Assembly (NCBI RefSeq): GCF_003597395.2
Contig: NC_133771.1
Location: forward strand, 45,937,663-46,001,662
Direction: 5' to 3'
DNA length: 64,000 bases
Source of the DNA: Chelonoidis abingdonii
Taxonomy: Eukaryota; Chordata; Testudines; Testudinidae
This document shows positions 1-11,850 of the stretch, piece by piece. Position 1 is the first letter of the stretch, and every line of letters begins with the position of its first letter. The translations under genes were made by a program, and so were the position numbers. The notes under the pieces were generated by a model. The model was not told the DNA's origin and did no database searches. It saw only the letters and a list, made by a program, of their open reading frames with translations.

Positions 1-551
1 ATGAGATCACTAGCCATCGAGCCAGACAATCTAGCCAGCTTTTTATCCACTTGATAGTCTATTCATCCAAGAATACTGTGGGAGACTGTATCAAAAGTTT
101 TGCTAAAGTCAAGATATATCACATCCATTGCTTTCCCTGTATCCACAGAGCTAGTTATCTCATCATAGAAGGCAATCAGGTTGGTCAGGCATGACTTGCC
201 CTTTGTGAATTCATGTTCACTGTTCCTGATCATTTCTCCACGTGCTTCAACATGGATTCCTTGAGGACCTGCTCCATGATTTTTCCAGGTACTGAGGTGA
301 GGCAGACCGGTCTGTAGTTCCCCAGCTTCTCCTTCATCCCTTTTTTAAAGATGGGCACTATATTTGCCTTTTTCCAATCGTCCGGGACCTCCCCCAATCA
401 CCATGAGTTTTCAGAGATAATGGCCAATGGCTCTGCAATTGCATCAGCCAGTTCCCTCAGCACCCTCAGATGCACTAGATTGGGACCCATGGACTTGTGC
501 ATGTCCAGCTTTTCTAAATAGTCCTTAACCTGTTCTTTCACCACTGCAGGC
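1..551 (-). mobile_element. CR1 LINE reverse-transcriptase fragment
   Basis: Read on the minus strand, this stretch encodes part of a CR1-type non-LTR reverse transcriptase. Recognisable pieces are a '[16 protein letters not shown]' block, a '[20 protein letters not shown]' block and a 'TKWIKSWL'-like thumb segment, in the order expected of the palm. Stops and small frame changes interrupt it. The element runs off the left edge of the window, and its plus-strand end at about 551 lies upstream in the element, as expected of an internal CR1 piece. The coding sense is certain; the exact CR1 subfamily is not. Confidence 0.85.
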
Positions 552-880
552 ATAACAGGAAAAGAAGGCTATATTGGTTACCAAAAACAACAACCTGGTT
601 TAGAGGGGAAGTGAAGGCAGCTATACAAAAAAAATTGCAAAACAAATGTGTGACATAGTGCAGGGAGTTAACAGGTCAGCTTGCAGTTTGACCCTAAATT
701 AGCTCCTCCCAGCCATATTTGATTGGGAAATGAAATGTAATTTGTTAATCAGGATAGCACACTGGCTGAGCTCAATGAAGAATTAGCCTGTCAGCTGAGG
801 ACTGATAGAAAGGTACATGAAGAAATCCAATTGAAGGGGAAGAGGAGAGGAACAGGGTTATTTGACCCGCATCTGAATGG
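552..880. other. Unassigned stretch
   Basis: I see no coding region, inverted repeat or recognisable dispersed element here. It is AT-rich single-copy-looking sequence. Confidence 0.4.
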
Positions 881-985
881 ACATGTCTACACAGCAAAGA
901 AATCCCATGGCTGGCCTATGCCAGATGATTTGGGCTCACAGAGCTTGGGCTGCAGGGCTGTTTCATTGCTGTGTATTCTTCCAGG
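881..985. repeat. Small Harbinger-like MITE
   Basis: The left end carries GTCTACACAGCAA (885-897) and the right end carries TTGCTGTGTATTC (966-978), which is its inverted complement over about ten bases. The GTCTACAC start is typical of vertebrate Harbinger-derived MITEs. The element is about 100 bp with no coding capacity. I could not define a TAA/TTA target duplication with confidence. Confidence 0.5.
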
Positions 986-1705
986 ATTGGGATAAAGCCC
1001 AGGCTGTAGGACCCTGCATGGTGGCAACCACTGACTGATATATGTGATCCCAAAATTTCATCCCAAAAATGTAAGTTCTCTTTGAAACCTCAAAACAAAT
1101 TGTTGCAAATGTTCATAAAACTGTTCTCTTTGGTTGAGATTTTGTGAGCCAAGTCTCAGGCCAGAATATTCTTTCTAGAAGAATATTGAAGGAAAGAATT
1201 AACAATGGAAGTACTGAAACTTAATTGCAGCATCCTGAAATAAACTCTGATAATGCAACATGTGAATTTGTGCTTATTGCTCTGAGTTTCTGTATAAAAC
1301 ATCCTTTCTAGCACCTGAACACACTGAGGTCATCTCAGCTATAAGGCACTCAGAATTAGATCCACAAAGGGATTTGGGTGCCTCACTGCCACTTTAGGTA
1401 CCCAACCCCCAATCAGCTACTGCCTAACCTATAAGCATCTACGTTGCTGCCAGTAAGGTCTCAAGTTGCCTATGTTTCTGTCAGCAGGCTTCTGCAAAAC
1501 CACGCAGGTTCTCACACTGCAGAGCTGCTTGACACCCTAGCTCAGGCCTACACCCTGGCAGGATTCTTACATTAGGCATCCCTGCCCATCTCTCCTTCAG
1601 TGCCCAATCCAATAGACACACTTACAGCATGCTTAGCCTGCACAAAAGACAGCTGAGGGCAACTAGATTGGGAATTTTGTGGGGAGAGCAGCATGTCCCA
1701 GAATA

Positions 1706-2043
1706 CCCATAGCCCAGTGGTTAGGGCACTCACTGGGATGTAGGAGAGCTGTTTTCAGATCCCTACTCTGCCTGGTGTGAAGCAGGAACTTGATTTGAGT
1801 CTGTCAGATATCAGGTGAGTAACCACCTTCCAGGCTACTGGATATTCTGGTGTGGGACTCTCTCCTGTTGAAGTTGTGTGTAAATCATTAAATATTCATT
1901 GGGCCAGAGAGAAATTCACTTGGTGGTTAGGGTATTCCCTGGAATGTAGATAGACCCAAATTCAAGTCCCTGCTCCAAAATCAGGCTGAGCAGGAATTTA
2001 AAAACAGCTCTCCTACATCCCAGATGAGCGCCCTGGCCATGGG
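1706..2043. repeat. Fold-back repeat with tRNA-like arms
   Basis: Two inverted arms, 1706-1751 and 2005-2043, share a roughly 40-base block containing TAGCCCAGTGGTTAGGGC in one arm and its complement in the other. Between them a third related copy (about 1920-1985) in plus orientation has GTGGTTAGGG followed 40 bases later by ATTCAAGTCCCTG, the spacing and sequence of pol III A-box-like and B-box-like motifs. The block resembles a tRNA-derived SINE head used several times. No tRNA cloverleaf is intact. Confidence 0.5.
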
Positions 2044-2339
2044 ATATTAATTATAACAGGGTGGGGATCTCAGCCTGTGAATTGTTTTCATGAGAAAGAA
2101 CAGCCCTACTTAGGCACCTAACTCTAGCACAGGGTTCATGGTTGTTTGCCATTTCCTGTTGGCTAGTTTAAGCAGCTCCCTGCTCAGTGTGCTTGCTTTC
2201 ATTAATCCCATTCTTAAACATCTAACTCTCCCCATGCATGGTACAGGGAGCCTGCGTGCCTGGGCTGCATATTTCACAGGGCAGCACAGTGCTTGAAAGC
2301 TAGGTGTTGTCAAGCTGAACTCCCTAGCTGGCTCTAGCA

Positions 2340-3224
2340 TTCAAATACCACATTAAGGGTTTCATATTGAGTGTTCTGGTTCTAATTTAGCAAAACAAAA
2401 TGTGCTTAATGTTACCTGGGGGCAGGAGGCAGAGGGAGTAAGAGGAACCAGCACCTTGCAGGATTGAGCTCATAGTGCTTGGGTTTCATGGTGATGATGT
2501 GGAAAAAGAACCCAAATAGCTAAATTCCTTTATAATTTGAAAATTAAATATACAACAAAATACTGGATCATTAAATAGTTAGTACAGTAATAAAAGAAAA
2601 CAAAGATTTACAACTTTTGTATTTAACCCTTACTACGTCTTTCTACGTACCTAGTAAATGTATTGCTATCCCTTAGAGCTGTCCATTGCTGAGTCTATTG
2701 GACTTAGAGTTCTTGTTCCAGCAGATACTGTAGTTGCTATTGTGGTGAATACTTTTGTCTGATATATTAAGGCTAGATATGAGTACACTGTTCTATTCTA
2801 CTGTGATACAGAGGTGTAGGAATAGAATTACAGCTTTTAACCACTATCCTGTTTACAAGAGCCCTTTCTGATTAACCTAAAATTCCAGGTTGAATGCCAC
2901 ATAGAAATTAAATAGAATGAGAACGTTTAAGGAAACAGTCACAGAAGTGTAGTTCTTGAAATATGGAGCACTGCCAAAAGTGAAAATAGAAAAACTTACA
3001 CAGAAGGGATCAAGACATGGATCTGCAAAAATAGGAGAATGACTTGTTTATCTATATGTTGTCTATGATGTTGTAAGTAATTATTGAAGCCTGACAGATG
3101 AGTCATATGCAAGATGAACATGTCTGCAAATAGCACCAAAAAGTACCAGATGCTACATTTTGACACATTTTCAGTTATTTTAAAAGTTTAGGCCTAGGGG
3201 ACAAGGAAGCATAATACCTACGTA
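2340..3224. other. Unassigned AT-rich stretch
   Basis: No coding region or recognisable repeat was found. Short open frames here have no family resemblance. Confidence 0.35.
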
Positions 3225-4160
3225 TTGTTCCTGCTTCCACCACTAAATTACAGTGTGACCTTGGGCAAGTCCTTTACCTTTCAGTGCTGCAATTTACCCA
3301 ACTCTACAATAATAATCATCTATTTTTCACAGGATGTGTCAAGGTTCCTTCCCCACTCTGAACTTTATGGTACAGATGTGGGGACCTGCATGGACACTTC
3401 TAAGCTTAATTACTAGCTTAGATCTGGTATCTCTGCCACCATCCCCAAGTACTACCTTTTTCCCTGGGCAGTCTTGAAGGACTTCACCGATTCCCTGGTG
3501 AACACAGATCCAAACCCCTTGGATCTTAAAACAAGGAGAAATTAACCATCTCCCCTCCTTTCTCCCACCAACTCCTAGTGAATCCAGATCCAACCCCCTT
3601 GGATCTAAAAAGCAAGGGAAAATCAATCAGGTATTTAGAAAAAGTCTTTTAATTAAAGAAAAGAAAGGTAAAAGAAAACCCTCTGGGAGAGATTAGCTTA
3701 CCAGCTACTCTCACAGACAATAGATTTAAAACACAGAGGATGTTCCCTTGGGCATAAATTTAGTTACATAAAAAAATACCCAAATACCCAATTTTGATAA
3801 TTCCTTTAATGATATCAAGACAAGTTACAAAGAAAATAAACATAAATCTATTTATCCCTTTCTAAAACTTACTACTCTGATAAGAGGCTGTTTCCTTGAT
3901 CTTTTTCACTCAGGCTGAAACTGAGACTCTAAACAAAGGAAAACTTCCCTCCTTCCTTTTGAAACATCTTGTTCCCCCTTTGGTTCCTCTGGTCAGGTGT
4001 TAGCTAGGCTAGGCGAACTTTTTAACCCTTTACAGGTAAAAGAGGCACTAACCCTTAATTATCTGTTTATGACAGGATGTTATGTGGCTGAATTAATTAA
4101 CTTTTGTAAAGCTCATTTAGATTTTTGAATTAAAAGGTGAAATGCTATAAAAATTCCAAG
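3225..4160 (+). repeat. Ancient MIR/L2-like repeat, split by an LTR
   Basis: The left part (about 3240-3336) reads TGTGACCTTGGGCAAGTC, then a run ending TTTTTCACAGGATG. This is the conserved 3' portion of MIR-type CORE-SINEs. It resumes after the inserted LTR at 4075 with GGATGTTATGTGGCTGAATT and a TTTGTAAAGCTCATTTAGAT block, the expected continuation. The split exactly matches the 5-bp target duplication of the solo LTR, which confirms both calls. Confidence 0.7.
3337..4074 (-). mobile_element. Gypsy-type solo LTR with 5-bp target duplication
   Basis: The element is bounded by TGTCAAGG (3337) and TTATGACA (ending 4074), inverted TGTCA/TGACA termini. GGATG flanks it on both sides (3332-3336 and 4075-4079). 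In minus orientation its start reads like the other Gypsy LTRs in this window at 10,187 and 21,614: TGTCATAA, then a TTAAGGGTTA block, CACCTGACCAGAGG and a poly(A)-region rich in AAAG. No internal coding region remains, so it is a solo LTR left by recombination. Confidence 0.85.
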
Positions 4161-4179
4161 AATACTAAAGTATATAACC

Positions 4180-4250
4180 CCAATTCAGGAAAACACCTAA
4201 GCGTGTACTTAACTTAAAGCATGTGCTTAAATTCTTTCTAGAATTAGGTC
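4180..4250. repeat. Half of a palindromic MITE-like repeat
   Basis: The sequence AATTCAGGAAAACACCTAAG followed by TACTTAACTTAAAGCATGTG is the kind of half-palindrome seen in common amniote fold-back repeats. Only one arm is clear. Confidence 0.3.
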
Positions 4251-6649
4251 AATATCATCACCTTAACTTTACAACTCTATATTTTAAACTACCCTTATAA
4301 GGAAAAAGGTGATGGGAAAATGCTTTTTTTTTTTATATATATTCTGTCTTTGAAAGTTATGTTCATGACCTTTTCTGGCTGTATTTGAACTGAGAAAACA
4401 TAGCAACAGCAACCCTGAACAAAGATCACACAAAACTGCTGCCTGAAGATTTTTGGTTTTGTACATCATCCCTAACTTGTAACAGTGACTCCAGAAGATC
4501 AATCTATATCCTACATTTTTTTCCTACTTTCTTGTTCCAAAAGTCAGGAGCACGCAGTTCATGTTCATTGCATGCAGCATCACAGTCTATACTGATAACA
4601 TCATGGCTTGCCCAAAACATAAAGTTAATAAGAACAGAAGAATTGCTTTTGTTGTTTTATGAAAGTTCTCTCTTCTGTTGCAGCACATGGACAGAGATTC
4701 AATTTTGCTATTATAATATCACAAGCTGTACAGTTTTTTGAAAAAACACACTGTATCTGAGACAAAGAAAAATGAATCCTGTAAACTAGTAAAAATGTCA
4801 AAAGTATTTTCACTATATTTGATGCATTGAACAGCCCACATGAATATATATATATAAAGTAATCTGCTTATGTCACTGGGATTCTAATTGTGCACTAACT
4901 GCTTGGGTAGGTTAGCATGAAATCTAATTTGTGCTAATCTGCCAGAGGCAAAGGGAGCATGAAATAAACAATTTGTGTTAATTTCATGTTTTATGGTATG
5001 TATTTCTCTGCAATACAACTCAAAATAAAGAGACAATAGGAGCTTCTGACTGGTTTTAACAGTAAACTTGAGAATGCCACGTTTTTGCAGATGGTGTTGA
5101 AAATATGAAACTGGCCTGTTTAATTTTAAGTTGGGTCAATGTGGGCTTCACAAACATGCTTATAGACCGGTAATGAGTATTGATGGAAGCCGTTTATATA
5201 TTTCACCTTTAGTTCTCATACCCAGGATCAATCTACACAGATATGGAGGAAGGAATTTCAAGAGAAAAGTCATAAGAATTGTGATTATCTCATTCGTTAC
5301 CGATGGGAGAATAAAGTTAACAAAAATACCTATCAGTGCTCACAACCTTTCCCACTAAATTACTTCTTGGCTACACAAGTTGTTAGAAGATCCTGTTACA
5401 GTGCAAAATGTATGGGAATTCATTACTACGGAGCCTCAGTACTTATTGTTGTGTCTAGATATTTTAGCTATAGACATAATTTTCTTTTTACTCCTAACAG
5501 TATCCGTGTCAATGGTTTAAGTGTTAATATGTCAGTGCAAGGAATAAGGAGAACAAATGTAATTTGTTGGTTTTGAATAGTATTGAATTAAACAAATTGA
5601 CACTGATTTCTTTTCATACCGTTAAGATGGTAAATGCTTTAAGGTGCAGGCTGCAGGGATGGTTTTTTTTCAAATGTATTCAGTGGCATGAAGCACATTG
5701 CCAGCCCTTAAATAGTAAATCTAATCACTGTCTCAATAGTTGCCAGCTTACAAAATCAGCTTGTCATTTTAGTTTTGCTTTTTGATTTGGTGTCCTAGAT
5801 GTCTGCAGAGGCTCATCTACCTGACCTATTGCCCATAAGTTGCTGCAGCTGCTCAGTCTCAGCGTCAAACTGAATGAAAAACTGAAAATCATCAGAGAAA
5901 AAGCTGGATGCAGCTAGAACTTAAAACCACAAAGTACAGACACTGCAGAATCATACCTGAAGTAGACTTCCACAGCTATTGCTGTGTCTACTATTAGAGG
6001 GGTACCATCCATCAAAAGAACATTTTTTAAAATAACAGATGAGTGTTGCTTGCTGACTGCCAATAAACAGTTGTGATACTGAATAACACTAAAGCTCAAT
6101 CTCCCTTCTCTTTCTCCTTTTTCATCATCACTAAAAGAACCATTCAGGGATCAAGCGTTCTTGTGAAGATTGAGGAAGTGAAGAGTCTGCAAATGAGCTT
6201 TAGAAAGAATTTCAATACCTGTGTCTGTCTAATCCCAGCTAAAGCAAAAACTTCCCCCAAATTGCAAAAATAGTAAAGGAAGTGACAGAGTTTCATCTTC
6301 AGAAAGGGGAAGGAGAGTAAACATTCTATCTAGGTTCTTATATGATGATCTTCACTGTGATATCTAGCCATCTCTACAGATTATATTTCTGTTCTCATTA
6401 ATCAGCAGGGATTAGACTTTATTTTATTTATTTGTGAGGTTATTGTAAATAGTTTTCTATGGAAGTTAATTAGGGTGGCTGAAGGGGCACCTGCTCCTCC
6501 ATCTTCAAATCCAGGGCAGAAGGAATGCCAAGGAGGGTTATGGAGTTGGCGGATCAGATGCCCATTCCAATTCTCTGAGTGCAGCCTGACAAGATCATAA
6601 TAACAACCCACAGTAGTTATCTCATATCAAGTACTTTTCAGCCACATAT
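4251..6649. other. Unassigned stretch
   Basis: No gene is supported. There is a short (TA)n run near 4845-4856 and poly-T/A tracts. Open frames are short and lack family resemblance. Confidence 0.35.
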
Positions 6650-6800
6650 TTTAAAACACTTTACTTGTGGTTTACTTATCATTCTCCTAATTTTATAAAT
6701 TGGGAAACTGAGCAAGAGAGGTGAAGTGACTTGCCCAAGGTCACACAGAAAGTTCAGTGCCAAAATAAAACTCCAGTCATTTCTGAGTGGTTTACCTCTC
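6650..6800 (+). repeat. MIR-like CORE-SINE fragment
   Basis: The block TGGGAAACTGAGCAAGAGAG (about 6701-6720), then GTGAAGTGACTTGCCCAAGG and TCACACAG, is the conserved core of MIR-type repeats. The ends have decayed. Confidence 0.65.
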
Positions 6801-7880
6801 AGTGCAATCCTAGAAATCCATGCTAGATCTCTATGGATTCTATAAGATCAATAGGATTTACTGTTCAGCTATTTTGCATGTTGCAGGGAATATGAAAATG
6901 TATGTATGGTATTACGGTGTTTCAGCATTCACACCGAGAAATTGGAGGGGAAAAACTCTTGCTGGAAGGTTACAACATAATGCTACTTTATTTCCTAGCA
7001 TTCAAAATGATAAGACACAAAAATCAAAGAAAAGAGAGAAAACAGGCTGCTCCCTAAAACAGAGGAACTCACCCCCTTACTGTAGGCTGTCTGCAAACTG
7101 ACTTTTCTTATACACTTTACTACAGAGCCGCAAAAAGCATCACCAGGGAACCAGCCTTCTACCCTGCCCCACTCCCGCTGCTCTTAAAGCAATAATTTGC
7201 TATTACAACACAGTCCTCAATATACCATATATGGTACTTATCCTTGGCCAACAAAGAGCCCATGTCCTGGAATCTGAGACTAGTAGAAGGAGGAAACATC
7301 CATTCTAAAATATATTTTGTAAGTATTCTGATTCAGAAGGTGATACAATATCTGCCAAAAAGTAAAGAACAAAATAAGCCATGTTGCATATTCATCTTTA
7401 AAAGATACAGCAAAGGAACAAGGCAACTCCTTCTAAGCAGTCATTGATACCAAAAGGCAGTATGCCAAAGAACTCAGTGGTTTAGCATGTTTTTTTCAAT
7501 GACCCAGCAAGTCTGTGCTGAGCTATTTGCACCATCTGCTTCTTAGGTTCAGTCAAGGGCAAGAGGGCAAACATCAGAGAACATCAATTATGAACTGATA
7601 TTTAAAGAGAAATATTGCCACTAAGGGGAAAAATCTGTGAAAAATAAGACTTGGCACAACGATTTCCATTTCTTGGTCCTGCAGAATTCTGAATTGTCTT
7701 CTAAGTCATACTCTAGAAAGAGGTTTCCAGACAGGCCTAAGAGTGAACAAAAAGTAATATAATACAATAATAATACCAGATTGTGTCTTCCATGATTGAA
7801 AAGATTTCAAAAGCAAGGCAAGGGCCCTGAATGTATGAAGACTTTTCTATTCAAAATATATAATGTTTAGAAACATGCTA
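6801..7880. other. Unassigned stretch
   Basis: No recognisable element. A 93-codon open frame at 6820-7101 shows no domain or family signal and I do not call it a gene. Confidence 0.35.
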
Positions 7881-7882
7881 TA

Positions 7883-8150
7883 GAGCAGGCAAGGCGAAAT
7901 CGCGGCTTGCAAGCCACATGCCACTCTTTTACAGTTAAAGTGCAGCTTGCAGAACCCCCTCCCCCTCCAACACACACACGCCCATTCTCTGCCTACCAGA
8001 CTGCAGGAGATGGGGAGAGCTTGGGGCTCCTTCCCTGTGGCAGGGTGGTGGAGCTAGGGGCTTCTGCCTTGTGAGAAGGGGGGGTCTCGGGGCTTTAGCC
8101 CCATGCAGGCATGCTGGGGCCCAGACCCCTGCTATAAGGCATCATATTCA
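7883..8150 (+). repeat. Probable hAT-derived MITE
   Basis: The run CGGCTTGCAAGCCACATGCC, then ACTCTTTTACAGTTAAAGTG and a C-rich/G-rich interior, resembles a dispersed hAT-type non-autonomous repeat of turtles that I recognise by its head. I could not find clear terminal inverted repeats or an 8-bp duplication in this decayed copy. Confidence 0.4.
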
Positions 8151-8240
8151 CAATATGGGTTATATATATCAGTCACAGCCCATAGGATAACCCTTCAATG
8201 CACAGCTCAGCTCTAACTGTGTATGTACTAAGATATTTAA

Positions 8241-8266
8241 CAAACAACAACAACAACAACAACAAA
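8241..8266 (+). repeat. (CAA)n microsatellite
   Basis: A run of about eight CAA triplets. Confidence 0.9.
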
Positions 8267-9408
8267 ATCCTTTGGTTAAAAAGTGTAGCAATTATAGCAC
8301 AAGTGTGAAATGAGATTCACCCAAGTTATCATTGTGCTAGGCTAAAAACGTAATTCATGTGACTGTGGATCTGAGATAGTATAGTGATGTCCAATATTAT
8401 TTTCTGTAAATGTACATTCACATTCAGTTAAGTAAAGTATCAAAAGTAATATAGCAAAAATACAATTAGCTTTTTCATGCCTAGCCCACATACCAGTCAG
8501 AGAAACCACATAAACAGAATATGACATCAGTTTTAAAGTCAATATCTGAAATTTTCATACTCTAGTCTGGGGCAGCTAAGGTATTTCAACTATATTTGAT
8601 TTCTGAAACAATGGTTTCTGATAGCGTCATTTTCCATTTTATAGCCAACTTGTGCTTCAGAATAAGACTGAAACATATTATTTCCTGCTTACTTTCTGCT
8701 AAATTCAATTAGCTCATAAGCATGAATTGATTTTAAGTTTCTCTCTGCTTCTTGTTCTCATGTTAAAACTTTATTTTTTGCATATGTCTTCCTTCTGCCC
8801 ACTTTAATACAATGTTTCCTCTCTGTGAAAATCCTACATTATCATTATCAGGTATCTGTTCACCTTCTCTATCAATGACACTTCCTAATCTAAAAGTACA
8901 AAACATTCAATATACATTGGTGGATCAATGTAGTTTTTTAAAAGGATTTCGTAAACTATTTTTGTTTCTATCCTTTCAATAATAAAGTGTTAAATAATTA
9001 GGCCTAATCTCTGTAAAAAATCAGATAACCCAGTCAACCACAACACAAGGTCTCATGAAATGAAAACATAAAGCCATATGCTATTTGCATATTGGAGACA
9101 CTGCAGCCATTGCCACCTCTCCATATCCCCCTCTGTTTTCCTAGACATATGAAGCAGAGATCTTACTGGAACATAAGCTATTGATACACCACACAGCACC
9201 CTCAAATGAGCAATCATCTATGCAAGAAAAGCACCAAGCCATTAACAAATGATTGATCCATCCCCATACAGGACTGATGCTCTGTTTGAAACACCTGACT
9301 GAATAGCTAATCATTAATTTTGTTTTATATTTATTTAAGACTTTGGTTTTAACGTGTCATAGCTTCCTACTCAGATTTGAACCTTAGTGTTCATAAACTG
9401 AGAAGCTA
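8267..9408. other. Unassigned stretch
   Basis: AT-rich sequence with no supported gene or repeat. Confidence 0.35.
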
Positions 9409-10187
9409 GCATGAACCCTCTAAGCTTAATTACCAGCTTAGATCTGATATCGCTGCCACCAGCCAGGAATTTCCAGGGCCTGACTGCCTCGGGTCTCCCA
9501 AATGTTCCCTGGGAACCCAAGATCAGATGCCCTGAGTTTTACAACAAAGGGAATAACCTCCTCCCTTGTCTCCTCTTTACCCCTCCCAGGATTCCTGGGA
9601 AGATACAGCTTCGAGTCCTTGAAACACAAGCACCGAGAGATTAAGTATCTCTCCCCTCCCCCTCCTTCTTCCCCTGAGGCTGTTCAGATCCACCCTCCGT
9701 AGATTAACACAAAGAGAATTTCCCTTCCCTTTGTTCCTTAGCCTACCCAGAGAAACTCAAACAGGTCTTAAAAAGAAAGCTTTATATAAAAAGAAAGAAA
9801 AACACATAAACATAGTCTCTGTATCAGGTTGACAATACAGGGTCAATTGCTTAAAAGAAAAAATGAATAAACAACCTTATTCAAAAAAGAAATCAATTTA
9901 AACATTCCAGCAACTACACACATGTAAATACAAAACAATTATAAAACGTATGTTTCTACCTTTTGTACTACACTTGGAAACAGAAGATTAGAAAAGCCTG
10001 GAGATAGAAATCACTCTCATAGCCGAGAGAGCCCAGAGCAGAGAGAGACAAAAGACACACACCCCAAATTCCCTCCCTGAGCTTTGAAAAATCCGGTGTC
10101 CTGATTGGTCCTCTGGTCAGGTGTGTGGTTCTCTTTGTTAACCTTTACAGGTAAAGAAACATTAACCCTTAGCTATCTGTTATGACA
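9409..10187 (-). repeat. 3' LTR of the Gmr1-like Gypsy element
   Basis: In minus orientation it starts TGTCATAACAGATAGCTAAG at 10,187, followed by GGTTAATGTTTC and CACCTGACCAGAGGACC, closely matching the LTR piece at 21,614-21,930. It is preceded in the element by a purine-rich tract (ATTTGGGGGCG). The far end near 9409 is truncated: the closing TTGACA-type end seen at 3337 is absent. This is the LTR expected directly after RNase H. Confidence 0.8.
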
Positions 10188-10329
10188 CGCCCCCAAATCA
10201 CAGACAGTGGGAAATGTCACTGGGCGGTGATTTTTTCTAGACTTAGAACTAAACAGATAATACAACACAATCCCTTTACATATACTACTAGCATGTAACA
10301 CGACAAGGCTTCTACATCTTAAGGACAAG

Positions 10330-10832
10330 TTTTAACCAGTGTATTCTGGGAAACTCTCGCGGGAGAGTGCATCAGCTACTTTGTTAGAGCTCCTGAAATG
10401 TGTTGAATTTCAAAATCAAAATCTTGGAGAGCTAACTCCAATGAAGAAGTTTCTTGTTATTCCCTTGGCAGATGAAGCCACTTTAGCGCAGCATGGTCAT
10501 TTTGTAGCTGGAACCGCGTCCCCAAACGTATGGGCGTAGCTTTCCAGGGCGCACACAATGGCGTAGCATTCCTTTTCACTGACTGACCAGTGACTTTACC
10601 TCTCAGACAGTTTCTTGCTGAGAAACACGACAGGATGGAAGTTGTGATCTGGTCCTTCTTGCATGAGAACTGCTCCTATACCACGCTCAGATGCATCGGG
10701 TTACTAGGAATGGTTTGTCAAGTCCGGGTCCCTTAGCACAGGGTCAGACGTGAGCGCGCTTAAGTGGGGTAAAGCCTTCTGACACTGATCAGTCCACTTA
10801 ACTGTATTTGGCTGGTCTTTTGGTCAGGTCGG
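10330..10832 (-). pseudogene. Gypsy RNase H remnant
   Basis: Minus-strand translation shows a [13 protein letters not shown] block near 10,700 (first catalytic aspartate region; the preserved part reads PDASER), a KECYAIV block near 10,570 and VADALSRES near 10,365-10,385, in RNase H order. Frames shift between these blocks. It follows the RT and abuts the LTR, as expected when integrase is not downstream. Product would have degraded the RNA of the RNA/DNA hybrid. Confidence 0.75.
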
Positions 10833-11580
10833 TCAATGGAGCAGCGATTTGGCTGTAGTGTGGTACAAATCACCTGTAATACCCTGCAAGCCTAATAAGG
10901 ATTGGACCTGTTTCTTTGACTTTGGGACAGGCCACTTTTGGATAGCATCCACCTTGGCCTGTAGGGGGTTTATGGTTCCTCGACCCACCTGGTGTCCAGG
11001 TAAGTCACTCTGTTTTGGCCTATTTGACAACTATTTGGCCTTAACAGTTAGTCTGGCCTGCCTAATGCACTCAAAGAGCCTTTTCCAGGTGTACTAGGTG
11101 TTCGGGCCAGGAGTCTGAAAAAATGGCCACATCGTCAAGGTAGGCAACTGCATATTCGCCCAGACCTGCTAGTAGACCGTCCATCTACCAGCCTCTGGAA
11201 GGTGGCGGGTGCATTTCGCAGCCCGAAAGGAAGTACATTAAATTCATCACCCTGCATGGGTGATGAATGCTGACCTTCCTTGGCAGGTTCATCTAGCGGT
11301 ACTTGCCAGTACCCCTTGGTTAAGTCTATTGTAGAGATGAACTGGGCACGTCCCAACTTCTCCAATAGCTCATCGATGCATGGCATTGGATAGTTGTCTG
11401 GACGAGTTACCGCATTTAGCTTATGGTAGTCCACGCAAAGCGTATTTTCCATCTGGTTTGGGTCCAGAACCACTGGAGATGCCATGCACTGGTAGATGAG
11501 CGGATATACCCATCTGTAGCATGTTCTGGATCTCCCGTTCTATAGCGCATTGTGCGTGAGGAGACACCCGGTAGGGTGGT
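10833..11580 (-). pseudogene. Gypsy reverse transcriptase remnant
   Basis: The minus strand encodes an RT palm: CVDYHKLNAVTRPDNYPMPC (within 11,395-11,440), then STIDLTKGYWQVPL, EFNVLPFGLRNAPATFQRL, and the catalytic AYLDDVAIF box at about 11,125-11,150. The thumb follows with GTINPLQAKVDAIQKWPVP near 10,930-10,980. Several frameshifts and stops separate the blocks. The catalytic YLDD is preserved. The RT begins just downstream of the integrase linker. Confidence 0.85.
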
Positions 11581-11850
11581 GTCTAATGGGTGAGCATTAC
11601 CTGTGTCAATGGAATGGTATGCCTGTTAGTCCATCCTGGAGTGGCTGAGAACAATGGGGCGAAGCTAGTGCACAGCTCCTTGATTTGTTGCGCTCGCAGA
11701 CGTTCCAGGGTGGTTGAGAGGTTCACCTCTTCCACGCCACCATCTTTTTTCCCATCAAGTAGACCCGTCAGGCCACTCAGCGTCATCCTCCTCCTGGACT
11801 GTAAACTGACAGAACCTGTAAGTCTCTGGAATAAAAGGGCTTGAGAGAAT
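11581..11850 (-). pseudogene. Integrase C-terminus to RT linker
   Basis: On the minus strand, VYHVNSLKPFYS (about 11,825-11,860) is a typical end of the integrase C-terminal region. It is followed by GGVEEVNLSTTLERLRAQQI (about 11,685-11,740) and a 'LFSATPGWTNRHTIPLT' stretch, the acidic and 'F-S-PG-T' segment that normally sits just N-terminal to a Gypsy RT. Its continuity proves that integrase leads directly into RT in this element. Confidence 0.75.

Noticed and set aside
8241..8266. CRISPR or other prokaryotic repeat array
   Set aside because: It is a simple CAA microsatellite; the window is eukaryotic.
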